Positions 55,003 through 64,000 of a stretch of 64,000 bases of DNA are shown piece after piece (the stretch's first letter is position 1; each line of letters opens with the position of its first letter). Location: assembly GCA_019136135.1 (NCBI GenBank), contig JAGVUR010000084.1, positions 1 through 64,000 on the forward strand, written 5' to 3'. Position numbers and translations under genes: made by a program. Below the pieces are notes generated by a model, which ran no database searches, was not told the origin of the DNA, and saw only the letters and a list, made by a program, of their open reading frames with translations. The DNA is from Verrucomicrobiota bacterium (GTDB lineage Bacteria > Verrucomicrobiota > Lentisphaeria > Oligosphaerales > Oligosphaeraceae).

Positions 55003-57786
55003 TTATTTAGTCAGGACCTTGACTTCGTAGCGTGAGAACTCATAGGTATCCTTGCCGAATCCAGGAAGATCCAGTTCGACCTTTATCGGTTCCTCGGCCG
55101 TACTGATGGCGATCAACGTCGTCTTCCCGCCAACTTTCTTGACCCACCATTCAACCTGATCATTGCCAACCACGACAGTTCCCGTCTTAACGGGCGCGTC
55201 GGCATTGATGATCGGACGCAAGGAACCGATTTCCTTGACAACCTTGACGACGTTCACCCATGCCTCCGGAACCTGGGCCGCCGTGTAGTATTGGTTGGTG
55301 CCACGGGCAAACCACCACCACCAGAGACCATTGGTTTCCTCGGTGATCGACATGAACGCCGTCGAACGCAGGATCGCATAGTCCCGCTCGAATTTCGTGG
55401 GATCGGGCTTGACGCCTGTCCTGAGCAGCCGTCCCTGCTTGCCATCGTTGCAATTCACCAGCAAGGTGATCGGGGATTCGTAGTTCAAGTACCGCTTGTG
55501 CTGCTCAATCTGTTCCCAGACCTTCTTGGGCGACGCGCTGTATGCCTGCGTCCAGTGGGTGTCCCAAGTGCGACGGTAGTTGATCATCGACTTGTTCCAG
55601 GTCGTCATGACGACGGGATGGTACGGGTCAAGCTCGCGAATCAAGTCCGCAAACTCGGTCAGCAACTCAGGAGAAACGTATTGGCCGGGAATCTCAGGCT
55701 CATCAAACAGATACCAGCAGAACAATCCCGGATGGTCGCACAAGGTACCGACACGCTTCGCAACATGCTCGAAATTCCCCTGGACAATCCCCATGCCACT
55801 GTTATTGCCACGATCAAACCCGATGAATGCGCGCAAACCTTCGGCAGCCCAGCAGTCGTCCAAGTACTGGCGGCAGGCGACATCGTCCTGGCTATCTTCC
55901 CAGCGATACGTATGAACTGCGTCAAAGCCTGCACGCCTGACTTCAAGCATATCCTCCTTGAGCACTTCGTAGATTCCAATCGGGAAGATCCGCTTGCCGG
56001 CTTCCACATACCATCCGTCCTTGTCAATGACAACCCAATTTTCCGGGCGTGGCACATTGACCAGCCAGAAGTCCTTTTCGCTTTCGTTGCCGCTCACGTC
56101 GCGAGCGCGGATTCTCATCGTTGTTAATCCCTTCGGCCAGCCCTTCTCCGCCTTGAAGGTGAACTGGTAGTTCTCGCCGTCCTTGGCGGTGCAGACGCCT
56201 TCGTACAGGTGTTTCGTTGCCGGGTTGACCAGCGTAACCATCGGTTCGCGCCGCGAACCCAGTTCGCGAACATCGACGGTGAACGTCTGGTTGCTGTCGG
56301 TCACTCGTCTTCCCTTGGTGGTCACTGTCGGCGGCAAGCAGTCCACATCTGCCTTTTTTGTCTGCTTGAAGCTCCATGGTGCCGGGTCGCTTGAACCTGG
56401 CGCCGTCACTTTCCAATACCAGGTTCCACGCTGCAGGGGTTCCTCCAGCTGGAAGTAGGTTTCCGAACCCGTCTCATACTTATAGGTCTTGTCCCTTGGG
56501 AACTTTTCATCCTGGGACAAATGAACGGTATAGGTCGCCGCGCCACGGACACGCAACCACGTGAAGTATGGGCAATTGTTGTCAAGCGTGACATTGTTGG
56601 CGGGGGACATCTTATCGACCGACTGTTCGATCAGCGTCAGCTTGAAGTCGTCAAACCAGACTTTTCCCGATCCTCTGAGTGCCATGTAAATGCAGGCATA
56701 CCCGGCGTCATCGGGAGCGCGCAACGATTTGCAGATCGCCTTCGTCCAGTCTTTCGTGCCGAACAAATCGCACGCATATTCGCCAGGAGCCATCCACTTC
56801 CGATTCTTGTCCGCCCATTCTATGATCAACCCCGCTCCGACGGATGACATTCTACCCGGCGTCGCCTCCACGTTTTCGGTCTTCACAAAGCATTCGGCCT
56901 GGTAGAGGGCGCCCCCCGCAATCGGAACCATCCGCGTGACGTAAACGTTCTCCGTCATCGGATCCTTAACTTCAAGGCGAACGGAATTCTTGCCGGACTT
57001 TGCGACGTTCGAGTCGAGAAACTGGTTGTCCTTAGGATCCCAATGCTCAAGCCCGCTTTCGAAACCAGCATTCGGCACATTGGCCACCGTATGGCGAATC
57101 AACGGCGTCTTATAAATGATGCCGCGTTGGCGAAGTGTCTCTTCGTCAAAGTCGTCCTCGACGGTCCAGCGGTGCTTGTAGCTCAGCTTGCGCTGCTCGG
57201 TGATGTTGGTATGCGTGATATAGCGGATTTCGTCACCTCGCGGCTCGCCCATTCGCCTATCCTGCATCGTGAAATTGGGCATGCTCAAATTCTCAAGCCT
57301 GTGCCGAATCTCTGGCTGTTCGATCGTAAAGCTCCTGCCTCCATAGGGATTGAACTGCAGATCCTTTTCAATGTTGAAAAAAGCCCTGTCCAAACGTGTG
57401 AAAAGAACTCCATCAGCGTTGCGGAAAGCCTCGATGGGAATGTAAAACCCGTACTCGAAAGGACCGGAAGGCTTGATATCAACGTCCAAGGAAATGGTGA
57501 CGGACTTCTTTTCCACCAGGAACGACATCACAACATTGGCAACATCGCTTTGCTTCGTCAACGTCACCGTGTTGCCATCCTGTTTTCCCGTCATGCCGCC
57601 ATCCGAAAAACGCATCGACTTGTAACCCGGCGTCCAGCTCCCGTAGGTAATTCTGGACAGCACCGTCTTGCCCTTGTAGGCAACGGTTAACGGACCTCCA
57701 GTCGTGATCGTCCAATCACCGATCTTGTAAACCTGGCCGATCATGGCCAACGACAACGACATCAACAAAAATAATAGTTTCTTCAT
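55003..57786 (-). CDS. Secreted multidomain glycosidase-like protein
   Basis: The 927-residue protein has a signal peptide (MKKLLFLLMSLSLAMIGQ). Domains in order: a beta-sandwich (about 20-225), a CBM4/9/22-like module (about 235-385, NVPNAGFESGLEHWDP to VWFDDFKLTL), one Fn3-like domain (about 395-470, YFTWLRVRGAATYTVHLSQ), a second Ig-like domain (about 480-575), and a GH2/GH5-like TIM barrel (about 590-850) with FCWYLFDEPE near 690-697, where the glutamate would be the acid/base. A final beta domain contacts the barrel. No certain nucleophile is seen. Its barrel and CBM resemble those encoded at 13738-15705. AAGG lies six bases before the ATG. Probably active on plant polysaccharides. Confidence 0.8.
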   Translation of the reverse strand: MKKLLFLLMSLSLAMIGQVYKIGDWTITTGGPLTVAYKGKTVLSRITYGSWTPGYKSMRFSDGGMTGKQDGNTVTLTKQSDVANVVMSFLVEKKSVTISLDVDIKPSGPFEYGFYIPIEAFRNADGVLFTRLDRAFFNIEKDLQFNPYGGRSFTIEQPEIRHRLENLSMPNFTMQDRRMGEPRGDEIRYITHTNITEQRKLSYKHRWTVEDDFDEETLRQRGIIYKTPLIRHTVANVPNAGFESGLEHWDPKDNQFLDSNVAKSGKNSVRLEVKDPMTENVYVTRMVPIAGGALYQAECFVKTENVEATPGRMSSVGAGLIIEWADKNRKWMAPGEYACDLFGTKDWTKAICKSLRAPDDAGYACIYMALRGSGKVWFDDFKLTLIEQSVDKMSPANNVTLDNNCPYFTWLRVRGAATYTVHLSQDEKFPRDKTYKYETGSETYFQLEEPLQRGTWYWKVTAPGSSDPAPWSFKQTKKADVDCLPPTVTTKGRRVTDSNQTFTVDVRELGSRREPMVTLVNPATKHLYEGVCTAKDGENYQFTFKAEKGWPKGLTTMRIRARDVSGNESEKDFWLVNVPRPENWVVIDKDGWYVEAGKRIFPIGIYEVLKEDMLEVRRAGFDAVHTYRWEDSQDDVACRQYLDDCWAAEGLRAFIGFDRGNNSGMGIVQGNFEHVAKRVGTLCDHPGLFCWYLFDEPEIPGQYVSPELLTEFADLIRELDPYHPVVMTTWNKSMINYRRTWDTHWTQAYSASPKKVWEQIEQHKRYLNYESPITLLVNCNDGKQGRLLRTGVKPDPTKFERDYAILRSTAFMSITEETNGLWWWWFARGTNQYYTAAQVPEAWVNVVKVVKEIGSLRPIINADAPVKTGTVVVGNDQVEWWVKKVGGKTTLIAISTAEEPIKVELDLPGFGKDTYEFSRYEVKVLTK

Positions 57787-57914
57787 TCGATACCTTCTCG
57801 CTTGTTTAAGTTGATACTAAAAGCAAAAGCCAAAAAGCAAACATAGCCCAATCAACCATGAAAATCAATCCGTGCTACAGGAAAATCAAAAATGCCCATG
57901 GTTTTACATGGTTG

Positions 57915-59324
57915 TTAGCAAAAGTCGCCGAAGGCAAGGAGCAGCGGATAGTCGCGAAGCGGAAGATTGATCAGCTTTTTGTAGCCGTTGCCCGCATCTT
58001 CGACTTGGGAATCCGGCAAGCGATAGATCGTCCCGTCCAGGAGGCTGACGAGCGTGATCTTATCCGGGAGAGCGGACAATTCCAGCGAAATCGTCGATTC
58101 ATAGGTCGTGGTCAGCAACTCCGACGCTTTCCAATAGGCGAATGCAGCCGAGCCATTTGGCTTTCTGAAGCCGACGGATTGGATGTCGCCATGGAAAGGA
58201 TCGTCGCCACGGAGAAGTCTTGGCGAATTCGTGGTAAAGGAATCGATCGGGAGCTTGGCCAAGGTAAATTCCTCCCTAAAGATCGAGGCGATGGTTTGGA
58301 GGGTGTAGTAGGACGGCTTGGGCGTGTAATTGCCTGTCGCGATGCCGTCCTCGTTGAAATCGGCGCCAAGGACGCCAAAGTAGCCGAAGTCCATGTAGGT
58401 TGACTTGTCTCCGACAACGCCGGCCAGCGCCTCGATCATATCCATGCAGGAGAAATACGACGCGAACATGACGTCGCTCTTGAAGTCCGCCATAAAATGC
58501 CTTGCTAGGTATTTCGCCTGCTTGAGGGGCGTCCAGGCGGCGCCTTTGAGCGCTCCCGCGCCATCGCTTCTGGATTGCGTACCCGTTTCACCTTGGATAA
58601 TGAGGATGTTTGGGTTGTAGGATTGCACGAGTGCCCTAAGTGCATCGACCCGATCGTAGCCTCGTTCTTCATGCGGGCTATAGGCATGGTACGTCAGCGC
58701 GTCAACATATTGCGCACACCCTGTTTCCAGGACTTCGGTGAGCCACTTGAGGCTGCGCAGGCAGAGGGAACCGAAGATGATCTTTGCGTCGGGATCCCCA
58801 GCTTTTACGGCTTTGGCGGTCCTTGTCACGAAGTTGCCGTACTCGGTTCCATTGACGCCATGTTTCCAGCACCAGATGCCATCCGGTTCATTCCAGACCT
58901 CATACCATTGAATCCTGCCCTTGAAGTGCTTGGTAAGCGCGGAAACGTACTTGTCCCAAGCCTCAATCTGTTCAGGCGTCTTGGTCGGGGGGCAGCCGGC
59001 GGCACCAAAGACCTTCGCAGCGTCCTCGTCATAAAGCCCATGCCCGTAGCACAGGCACATCCACGGAACAAGGCCGCGGGAAATAAGGTTATCGACGATG
59101 TCGTCCAGCCATTGGAAATCATAGGTTCCCTTTGTCTTTTCCGTCCGTTGCCAACCCGATTGGAGACGGATCCACTTGACGCCCAATTCCGCCACCTTGT
59201 CATACGCTTTTTCCGGCTCGAAAACTGCCCGGTCTAACTTCTCGAAACCCAGTCCGCAACGTGAAAATGCAACGTCCTTCGAATGAACTGGCTTGATTTT
59301 TCCGATTTCAATGAGATTGTCCAT
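57915..59324 (-). CDS. GH39-like clan A glycosidase, cytoplasmic
   Basis: The 469-residue protein is a clan GH-A TIM barrel similar to GH39 beta-xylosidases. The acid/base glutamate is E144 in YEVWNEPDG and the nucleophile is near E245 in IIQGETGTQ. LGVKWIRLQSGWQRTE opens the barrel, and a C-terminal beta-sandwich (about 370-469) follows. It lacks a signal peptide, so it would act on imported oligosaccharides. The ribosome binding site is weak (AAGAG). The upstream region faces the divergent gene at 59574, and both could share regulation. Confidence 0.87.
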   Translation of the reverse strand: MDNLIEIGKIKPVHSKDVAFSRCGLGFEKLDRAVFEPEKAYDKVAELGVKWIRLQSGWQRTEKTKGTYDFQWLDDIVDNLISRGLVPWMCLCYGHGLYDEDAAKVFGAAGCPPTKTPEQIEAWDKYVSALTKHFKGRIQWYEVWNEPDGIWCWKHGVNGTEYGNFVTRTAKAVKAGDPDAKIIFGSLCLRSLKWLTEVLETGCAQYVDALTYHAYSPHEERGYDRVDALRALVQSYNPNILIIQGETGTQSRSDGAGALKGAAWTPLKQAKYLARHFMADFKSDVMFASYFSCMDMIEALAGVVGDKSTYMDFGYFGVLGADFNEDGIATGNYTPKPSYYTLQTIASIFREEFTLAKLPIDSFTTNSPRLLRGDDPFHGDIQSVGFRKPNGSAAFAYWKASELLTTTYESTISLELSALPDKITLVSLLDGTIYRLPDSQVEDAGNGYKKLINLPLRDYPLLLAFGDFC

Positions 59325-59434
59325 TGTTCGCTCTTGGTTGATGGGTTATACGTCTTCGAACGTGATGCCTAACTCACGAAACACGATACATCGAAAATGT
59401 ACCATCGAATATAAGTTTTTCATCACAACAACGA

Positions 59435-59480
59435 CTTTTTACTTGACAGCACCAAGAAAACCTATAGTTTGCCAAGCAGT
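59435..59480 (+). promoter_or_regulatory. Putative upstream control region shared with 63244
   Basis: CTTTTTACTTGA (59435-59446), TATAGT (59463-59468) and AAGCAGT (59474-59480) occur in this order. TTGACA and TATAGT are only 14 bp apart, short for a standard promoter. The same outer elements occur at 63244-63283 before the amidohydrolase gene at 63325. Confidence 0.3.
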
Positions 59481-59573
59481 TTTATTGTTGTAATGCTTGC
59501 CTTGTAGAGATAGATTATTGCTGTTTTCGATGCAAACAGGACTGTTTAAAACTAATTATTCAAGGAGCAAAAA

Positions 59574-60803
59574 ATGCAAAAGTTCCCCATGGGTTTCTGG
59601 AATTACACGCGTGCAGGGCAATTGGGCAAAGATGCAGTCCAGGATTGGATCGACTTGGGAATGACATTCGCCATGAGTCCAAGCTTCGACCCTGAATCCG
59701 ACAACAAGCAGCATATCATCGACCTCCTCGACGAATGCCAGGCAAAAGGCATGAAGATGATTCTTTGCGACAAACGCTCTTACTGGACGGGAGCCTCCAC
59801 AAATCCAGCTGCCTACGAAGCGCAATTCAAGGCGGCCTTCGAGGATTTCGGACGCCATCCCGCCACGTTTGGATTTCATATCGGGGATGAACCGATCAAT
59901 GAAACTCAGTTTAACGATTGCGTCGAGGCAGGACGAATCCAGCGCAAGGTCGCTCCGAACCTGACCCCGTTCCTCAACTATTTGCCCTATTGGAAAGGAA
60001 TCGAGGAAGGAATCCTCAAGACGACGGATTCCTTCGAAACCTGGCTGGCGAAAATATCGCGAAAAGGCGAGCAAAAACTGATTTGCTACGACCATTATGC
60101 CCAAATGAATCCGGAAGAATCCGGCACGGACGGCTACTTCACCAACCTGAGGAAGTTCATGACCGGCGCGAAGGAAGCTGGTTTGCCCTTGTGGACTACC
60201 CTGCTTTCTGTTGGGCATTTCCGATATCGTTGCCCCAAGGAGGACGATTTCCGCTGGCAACTCAGCACCGCCGTGGCCTGCGGCTGCAAGGGAATTCTCT
60301 GGTTCTTCATCTATATGAGACAACCAACCTCCAATTACCGTGTGGCTCCAATCGACGAATTCTGGGAGCGCACCGAGACCTTCGAGTGGCTGTCGCGCGT
60401 CATTCGCCGATTCCTACGTCAATTCGGCGACTTTTTCCACAATGCCACCCATTTGGACACGCACATGATCGGCAAGGCATACGGAGGATATCCGCTACTG
60501 GAAGGCGAATTGTCGCCCTTGGTCAAGGCGGTGACATGCGACCATGGACTGCCAGGCGTCGTCTCCCGCTTCCAGCGCGACGGCAAGGAGTACGTTTGCC
60601 TCGTGAACAACAGCATCAAGGAAAACGGACTCTTCAAATGCCATCTGCCCAAAACCGCCAAGGTGATAGAACGGCTGGACTGGGGCGGTCCAACCGACGT
60701 CAAAACCCACCATTGGGACGGACACTACCGTGAAGCCGAAAACGAAATCACATGCGGAGATTGGCTCGCACCAGGAGAAATGAAACTCTATAGGTTTGAA
60801 TGA
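59574..60803 (+). CDS. Cytoplasmic glycosidase-like TIM-barrel protein
   Basis: The 409-residue protein appears to be a TIM-barrel glycosidase with E106 in GFHIGDEPINE as a candidate acid/base, and a C-terminal beta domain (about 315-409) ending WLAPGEMKLYRFE. ACGCKGILWFFIYMRQP is a typical beta-alpha-8-like segment of GH2/GH42-like enzymes. It has no signal peptide. I cannot name the family or the nucleophile with confidence. AAGGAG lies six bases before the ATG. It is divergent from the GH39-like gene and stands alone, followed by a composite repeat. Confidence 0.82.
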   Translation: MQKFPMGFWNYTRAGQLGKDAVQDWIDLGMTFAMSPSFDPESDNKQHIIDLLDECQAKGMKMILCDKRSYWTGASTNPAAYEAQFKAAFEDFGRHPATFGFHIGDEPINETQFNDCVEAGRIQRKVAPNLTPFLNYLPYWKGIEEGILKTTDSFETWLAKISRKGEQKLICYDHYAQMNPEESGTDGYFTNLRKFMTGAKEAGLPLWTTLLSVGHFRYRCPKEDDFRWQLSTAVACGCKGILWFFIYMRQPTSNYRVAPIDEFWERTETFEWLSRVIRRFLRQFGDFFHNATHLDTHMIGKAYGGYPLLEGELSPLVKAVTCDHGLPGVVSRFQRDGKEYVCLVNNSIKENGLFKCHLPKTAKVIERLDWGGPTDVKTHHWDGHYREAENEITCGDWLAPGEMKLYRFE

Positions 60804-60880
60804 TGGTCTTGGGTTCGAAGTTCCCCCAACAGCCTCAAGCCCTGTAGTGGCGCGACATACCCCTTGGCTGGCGAGAATCA

Positions 60881-61022
60881 AAAATTCACCGGTTTCGTAT
60901 TCAAAATGCACGTGACATGCCTCATTTTTTGGGTTTGAAGGTTATGGGACTGGGACAGGCCGGACGGGGTCGGACGGGGTCGGACGGGTCGGGCGGGTCA
61001 TTCAGCATTCAGCATTCATAAT
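60881..61022. repeat. Composite repeat, inverted layout
   Basis: A diverged box (TTTCGTATTCAAAA and CACGTGACATGCC, about 60893-60921) is followed by TTATGGGACTGGGACA. Three to four decamers on the opposite strand (CGGACGGGGT) come next, then inverted 7-mers (CATTCAG units) to about 61022. The order is the mirror image of the copy at 3819-4110. It occupies most of the gap between 60803 and the next gene. Confidence 0.88.
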
Positions 61023-61114
61023 TGCAAAATAGCTTGGCAGATTTACCTTAATTTGTTGTTTTTTTGCTGGGTGATTCCGCTGTGTATAGTTACGTTTCAA
61101 CAAGGATAGGAATA

Positions 61115-63193
61115 ATGCGAACCATGACTGCTTTTTTGCTGACTCAATTGGCGGGCCTTGCCCTTGCCGCCAACATGCCATCGCGCGAGATCACGCCGGC
61201 GGATCCGGCGTTGTACGGGCCGGCATTGGCTTATGAGAAAGTCGAGAATACCAACGGTTGCGCGGCGATGGTGGTCGGCGAGAACATCCTTTACACCATC
61301 GGCAGTGGAGCCTTGACGATCTACGATATCAGCACGCCGACAGCGCCAAAGGAATTGGGAAAACTGCAGGGACTTGGCGGCGTGCGCCAGCTGGCCGTGC
61401 AGAATGGCATCGCCTATGTGACGGCGCGGGATAGCGGCCTGTGGCTGGTTGATGTGAAAAACCCCACGAAACCAAAGCTGATCAGCCGCTACGATACCGT
61501 TGAATTGGCGACGGGCATCGATGTTGCCGGCGACATCGCCTTCGTAGGTCTTCGCGTCTATGGCGTCGAGTTGATCGATGTTAGCAACCCTGTGAAGCCG
61601 GAGCATCTCTGCGTGTTCAAGACCCGCGAAGCGCAGTCGGTGAAGTATCACGACCAGAAGATGTACATTGGCGACTGGAATTCCGGCGAAATAACCATTG
61701 CCGACGTGAGCAATCCACGCAAGCCCAAGCTGCTGTCGGTGGCACAACTCGATGGCTATGGCGACGGCATTGACCTGCGGGGCAACCTCTGCTTTGCCGC
61801 CACCGGCCACCATGCCAAGAGCGGTTCCGAAGATGAACGCTTCGGGCGCGGGCATGGCGTGGAAATCTTCGACATCAGCGAAGCAACCAAGCCACGCAAG
61901 ATCGCCGGAGTAAAATTCCCGCAGCTCTACAATCGATATCGCGACTTTTGGACGCCTCGGGCGACGGCGAAGCATCTCTTTGTTGCCGATACGCACAACG
62001 GCGTGTTTGTGTTGGACATCAGCACCCCGTCATCGCCGCGCTTCATCGGCCATTTGCGTTTGCCGCTGGCGAAAGCACTCTACGACTACAAGAAAACAAC
62101 CCAGCTGCCTGATTCAGTCATGGGCATAGCCGTCGGGAATGGTGTGCTTTATGTCGCCGGCAGCCAGACGGGTCTCTATGTTGTGCGCATGCCAGGCATA
62201 GCCGTGCCGCTGCCGCCCTTGAGTTCGGCACCGCCGAAAATCACGCCTGCGCCGCCGCTGTCTCCCGATCCAAATTTTATCTGCTATCGACCTGATGGCC
62301 AGGTTCGCGGCGCCTTGATCGAGGGCGATTTGGCCTGGGTTGCCTGCGGTCGTGCGGGTCTGCATTTGCTTAAGTTGCGCGAGGACGACCTGGACTTGCA
62401 GCGAGTGTGGCCTCTGGGCGAAGTCTTTGGTGTGGCAGCTCATGGCGACATGCTGGCAGTTGCCGAGGGCAGCGCTGGTTTGGCCTTGTACCATCGCGAG
62501 GAAGGTCCCGAGCTGCGTCTGTTGGGTCGCTTGAAGCCGCCCTCGCCGGGTTCCTTGATCCAGCGGGTATGGATTCCTGGCGATGGGCGTTTCGCAGTGT
62601 ATTCGACGGCTGGTAGCCGCTTGGATTTTGTCGATATCAGCGATCCGAAGGCTCCAAAGCAGGTCATGAAGCATAACCAGACCGGCCTGCTCTACAGCGA
62701 CTTGCTTTGCCATCGGGCTTTAAACGGCCGCTATGTCGGCATGAACTGGCACAGCGGTGGCTTGGCGTGGTACGATCTCGGTGGCGACAAGCCCGTGGTC
62801 GCCAAGCAATTGGTGGAAAGGTTGGCAAGCCACCTTGACGGCGTGGCCGCAGTGCCGGGGGAGGATCGGATGCTCTATGTGATCCATGGCGCCTATGTCC
62901 TCCTGCCCGCCCTTGCGGAAGGTCCCAGCGATACATGGACGCGCTACCGCCTGCCGGACAATCAGCGCATGAATGGAATACCGACTATTGACGGCAACAC
63001 CCTGGCGCTCAGTGAACGAGCCAGCAAACGTGTCACGGTGATTGATATCAGCGACATCACAGCACCAAAGCTTGTCGCAGGGCGACAGTACCAGTTTGAA
63101 GGCAATCCCGACACAGTGGCATTCTGGCGCGACCGCTTGCTCATTCCCTGCGGCTACCAAGGATTGTTGCTGGAGCGCCGAGGTGGCAAGTAG
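61115..63193 (+). CDS. Secreted LVIVD-repeat beta-propeller protein
   Basis: The 692-residue protein has a signal peptide (MRTMTAFLLTQLAGLALAAN). Many repeats of about 42 residues follow, each with a pattern such as GLWLVDVKNPTKPKLI, VELIDVSNPVKPEHL, EITIADVSNPRKPKLL or HGVEIFDISEATKPRKI. This LVIVD repeat builds a beta-propeller of unknown binding function. A second group of repeats runs after residue 400. I chose the ATG at 61115, preceded by AAGGATAGGA; a longer frame starts 17 codons earlier without a binding site. Codon choice, with many GTG and CTG, differs from the neighbouring glycosidase genes and may indicate transfer or a different expression level. Confidence 0.88.
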   Translation: MRTMTAFLLTQLAGLALAANMPSREITPADPALYGPALAYEKVENTNGCAAMVVGENILYTIGSGALTIYDISTPTAPKELGKLQGLGGVRQLAVQNGIAYVTARDSGLWLVDVKNPTKPKLISRYDTVELATGIDVAGDIAFVGLRVYGVELIDVSNPVKPEHLCVFKTREAQSVKYHDQKMYIGDWNSGEITIADVSNPRKPKLLSVAQLDGYGDGIDLRGNLCFAATGHHAKSGSEDERFGRGHGVEIFDISEATKPRKIAGVKFPQLYNRYRDFWTPRATAKHLFVADTHNGVFVLDISTPSSPRFIGHLRLPLAKALYDYKKTTQLPDSVMGIAVGNGVLYVAGSQTGLYVVRMPGIAVPLPPLSSAPPKITPAPPLSPDPNFICYRPDGQVRGALIEGDLAWVACGRAGLHLLKLREDDLDLQRVWPLGEVFGVAAHGDMLAVAEGSAGLALYHREEGPELRLLGRLKPPSPGSLIQRVWIPGDGRFAVYSTAGSRLDFVDISDPKAPKQVMKHNQTGLLYSDLLCHRALNGRYVGMNWHSGGLAWYDLGGDKPVVAKQLVERLASHLDGVAAVPGEDRMLYVIHGAYVLLPALAEGPSDTWTRYRLPDNQRMNGIPTIDGNTLALSERASKRVTVIDISDITAPKLVAGRQYQFEGNPDTVAFWRDRLLIPCGYQGLLLERRGGK

Positions 63194-63324
63194 GCATGAC
63201 TTTTTTGCCCCGTCCGCATGATTATTTCGTTCAAGTATTATGGCTTTTTACTTGAAACATGAATATACTATATGCAAAGCAGTCAACGACCAATCGCCGG
63301 AACAACGAAGGACAAAGGCAAACA

Positions 63325-64000
63325 ATGATTCTTGACATCCACACGCACAATTTCAAAGGTCAGGCGGATGCGGTGGCGACCGCCGCGATCGCTCATGGCA
63401 TTGACCGCTTCCTTTTCCTGGGAGACGTCCTACGGTACGGCGACCAGGCGACTCAGGAGCAGATACGGCAGGTGAACAATGAAACGCTGGCGGATGTCAG
63501 GCGTTACTACGACCGCTGCCGAGGCCTCTGCTTCCTTAATCCGGACAATGCAACTGAAATCGTGGTGGAAGAGGCCAAGCGCTGCCTGGACATGCCCGAA
63601 TTCATAGGCATCAAGATGGAAATTTGCACCAATTGCAGAAGCACACGAATGGATCCGATCATGGAAATCCTAGAAGAGCGCAATGCGATACTGCTGCACC
63701 ACAGCTGGTACAAGGCTACCGGCAAGCACAGATTCGAATCCGACCCTTCGGATATTGCCGACCTGGCGCGCCGTTTCCCACGTGTGAAAATTGTCATGGC
63801 TCATCTGTGCGGCGTCGGCATCCGGGGTGTTGAGGATGTCGCCGACTGCCAGAATGTCAGCATTGACACCTCCGGCTCGCAGCCAGAGGCAGGCCTGGTC
63901 GAGTATGCCGTGGAGCGCATCGGCGCCGAGCGCATTGTCTATGGCTCGGACGCGCCATGCCGCACCTTTGGGGCGCAATTGGCCAAAATCCGCGAGGCGG
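63325..64000 (+). CDS. Amidohydrolase family protein, truncated by window end
   Basis: The frame is open from the ATG at 63325 to the end of the window (225 codons). It starts ILDIHTHNFKG, where HTH would be the first metal pair, then IKMEICTNCRSTRM, AILLHHSWYKATG with the third histidine and KIVMAHLCG with the fourth. YGSDAPCRTFG supplies the conserved aspartate. This matches amidohydrolase family 2 (decarboxylase-like) TIM barrels. AAGG and AAAGG lie upstream of the ATG. Substrate unknown. Confidence 0.82.
   Translation, partial: MILDIHTHNFKGQADAVATAAIAHGIDRFLFLGDVLRYGDQATQEQIRQVNNETLADVRRYYDRCRGLCFLNPDNATEIVVEEAKRCLDMPEFIGIKMEICTNCRSTRMDPIMEILEERNAILLHHSWYKATGKHRFESDPSDIADLARRFPRVKIVMAHLCGVGIRGVEDVADCQNVSIDTSGSQPEAGLVEYAVERIGAERIVYGSDAPCRTFGAQLAKIREA

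Overview
The window looks like a chromosomal piece of a carbohydrate-degrading bacterium of the PVC group, most likely Lentisphaerota (Victivallis/Lentisphaera-like). This placement is an inference from gene content. It rests on a run of small pseudopilin-like proteins with the [19 protein letters not shown] leader typical of that phylum, many secreted glycan-active enzymes, Gfo/Idh/MocA oxidoreductases, sugar-phosphate isomerase-like TIM barrels, a long Hsp70, and Hanks-type kinases. There is no rRNA and no phage, integrase or CRISPR locus. Two tRNAs (Thr-TGT, Gly-TCC) are present.

Layout. 1-3.7 kb: a decamer array, tRNA-Thr, then a leftward operon of a fused hotdog dehydratase, serS and a sugar isomerase-like gene. 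4.3-6.8 kb: a rightward operon (TIM barrel, EamA transporter, esterase). 6.9-9.1 kb: three pseudopilins. 9.3-15.7 kb, leftward: secreted glycosidase, sialate O-acetylesterase-like protein, oxidoreductase and hemW. 15.8-21.3 kb: RNase II/R-type exonuclease and two coupled Ser/Thr kinases. 21.6-26.1 kb: rhamnogalacturonan lyase (PL11) and a GH43/32-like beta-propeller, separated by a double-hairpin repeat. 26.3-34.8 kb: amidohydrolase, clpB, GH4 glycosidase, long Hsp70. 34.9-38.8 kb: tRNA-Gly, a CBM9 protein, a PIG-L deacetylase and an oxidoreductase. 39.4-46.3 kb: a four-gene rightward operon (EamA transporter, esterase, FAD oxidoreductase, giant secreted protein). 46.4-51 kb: a His-rich secreted protein, a beta-helix protein and a D-2-hydroxyacid dehydrogenase/HpcH aldolase pair. 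51.7-64 kb: four glycosidase-like proteins, an LVIVD propeller and a truncated amidohydrolase.

The genes fit together as a plant-polysaccharide degrading region. Secreted lyases, glycosidases and esterases would open pectin or hemicellulose-like polymers. Cytoplasmic GH4, GH39-like, oxidoreductase, isomerase and aldolase enzymes would process the products. Housekeeping genes (serS, hemW, clpB, RNase, tRNAs) are interspersed. No SusC/D-like or ABC importer is visible; EamA-type permeases are the only transporters.

The most unusual non-coding material is a family of composite intergenic repeats. Each copy joins 7-bp TGAATGA-type units to 10-bp CCCGTCCGAC-type units, most with a conserved box carrying an 11-bp dyad. 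There is also a BIME-like element with covarying hairpins, and a hairpin element with inverted ends plus a truncated second copy. Among proteins, the best candidate for something new is a fused double hotdog whose two halves each keep only one of the two FabZ catalytic residues.
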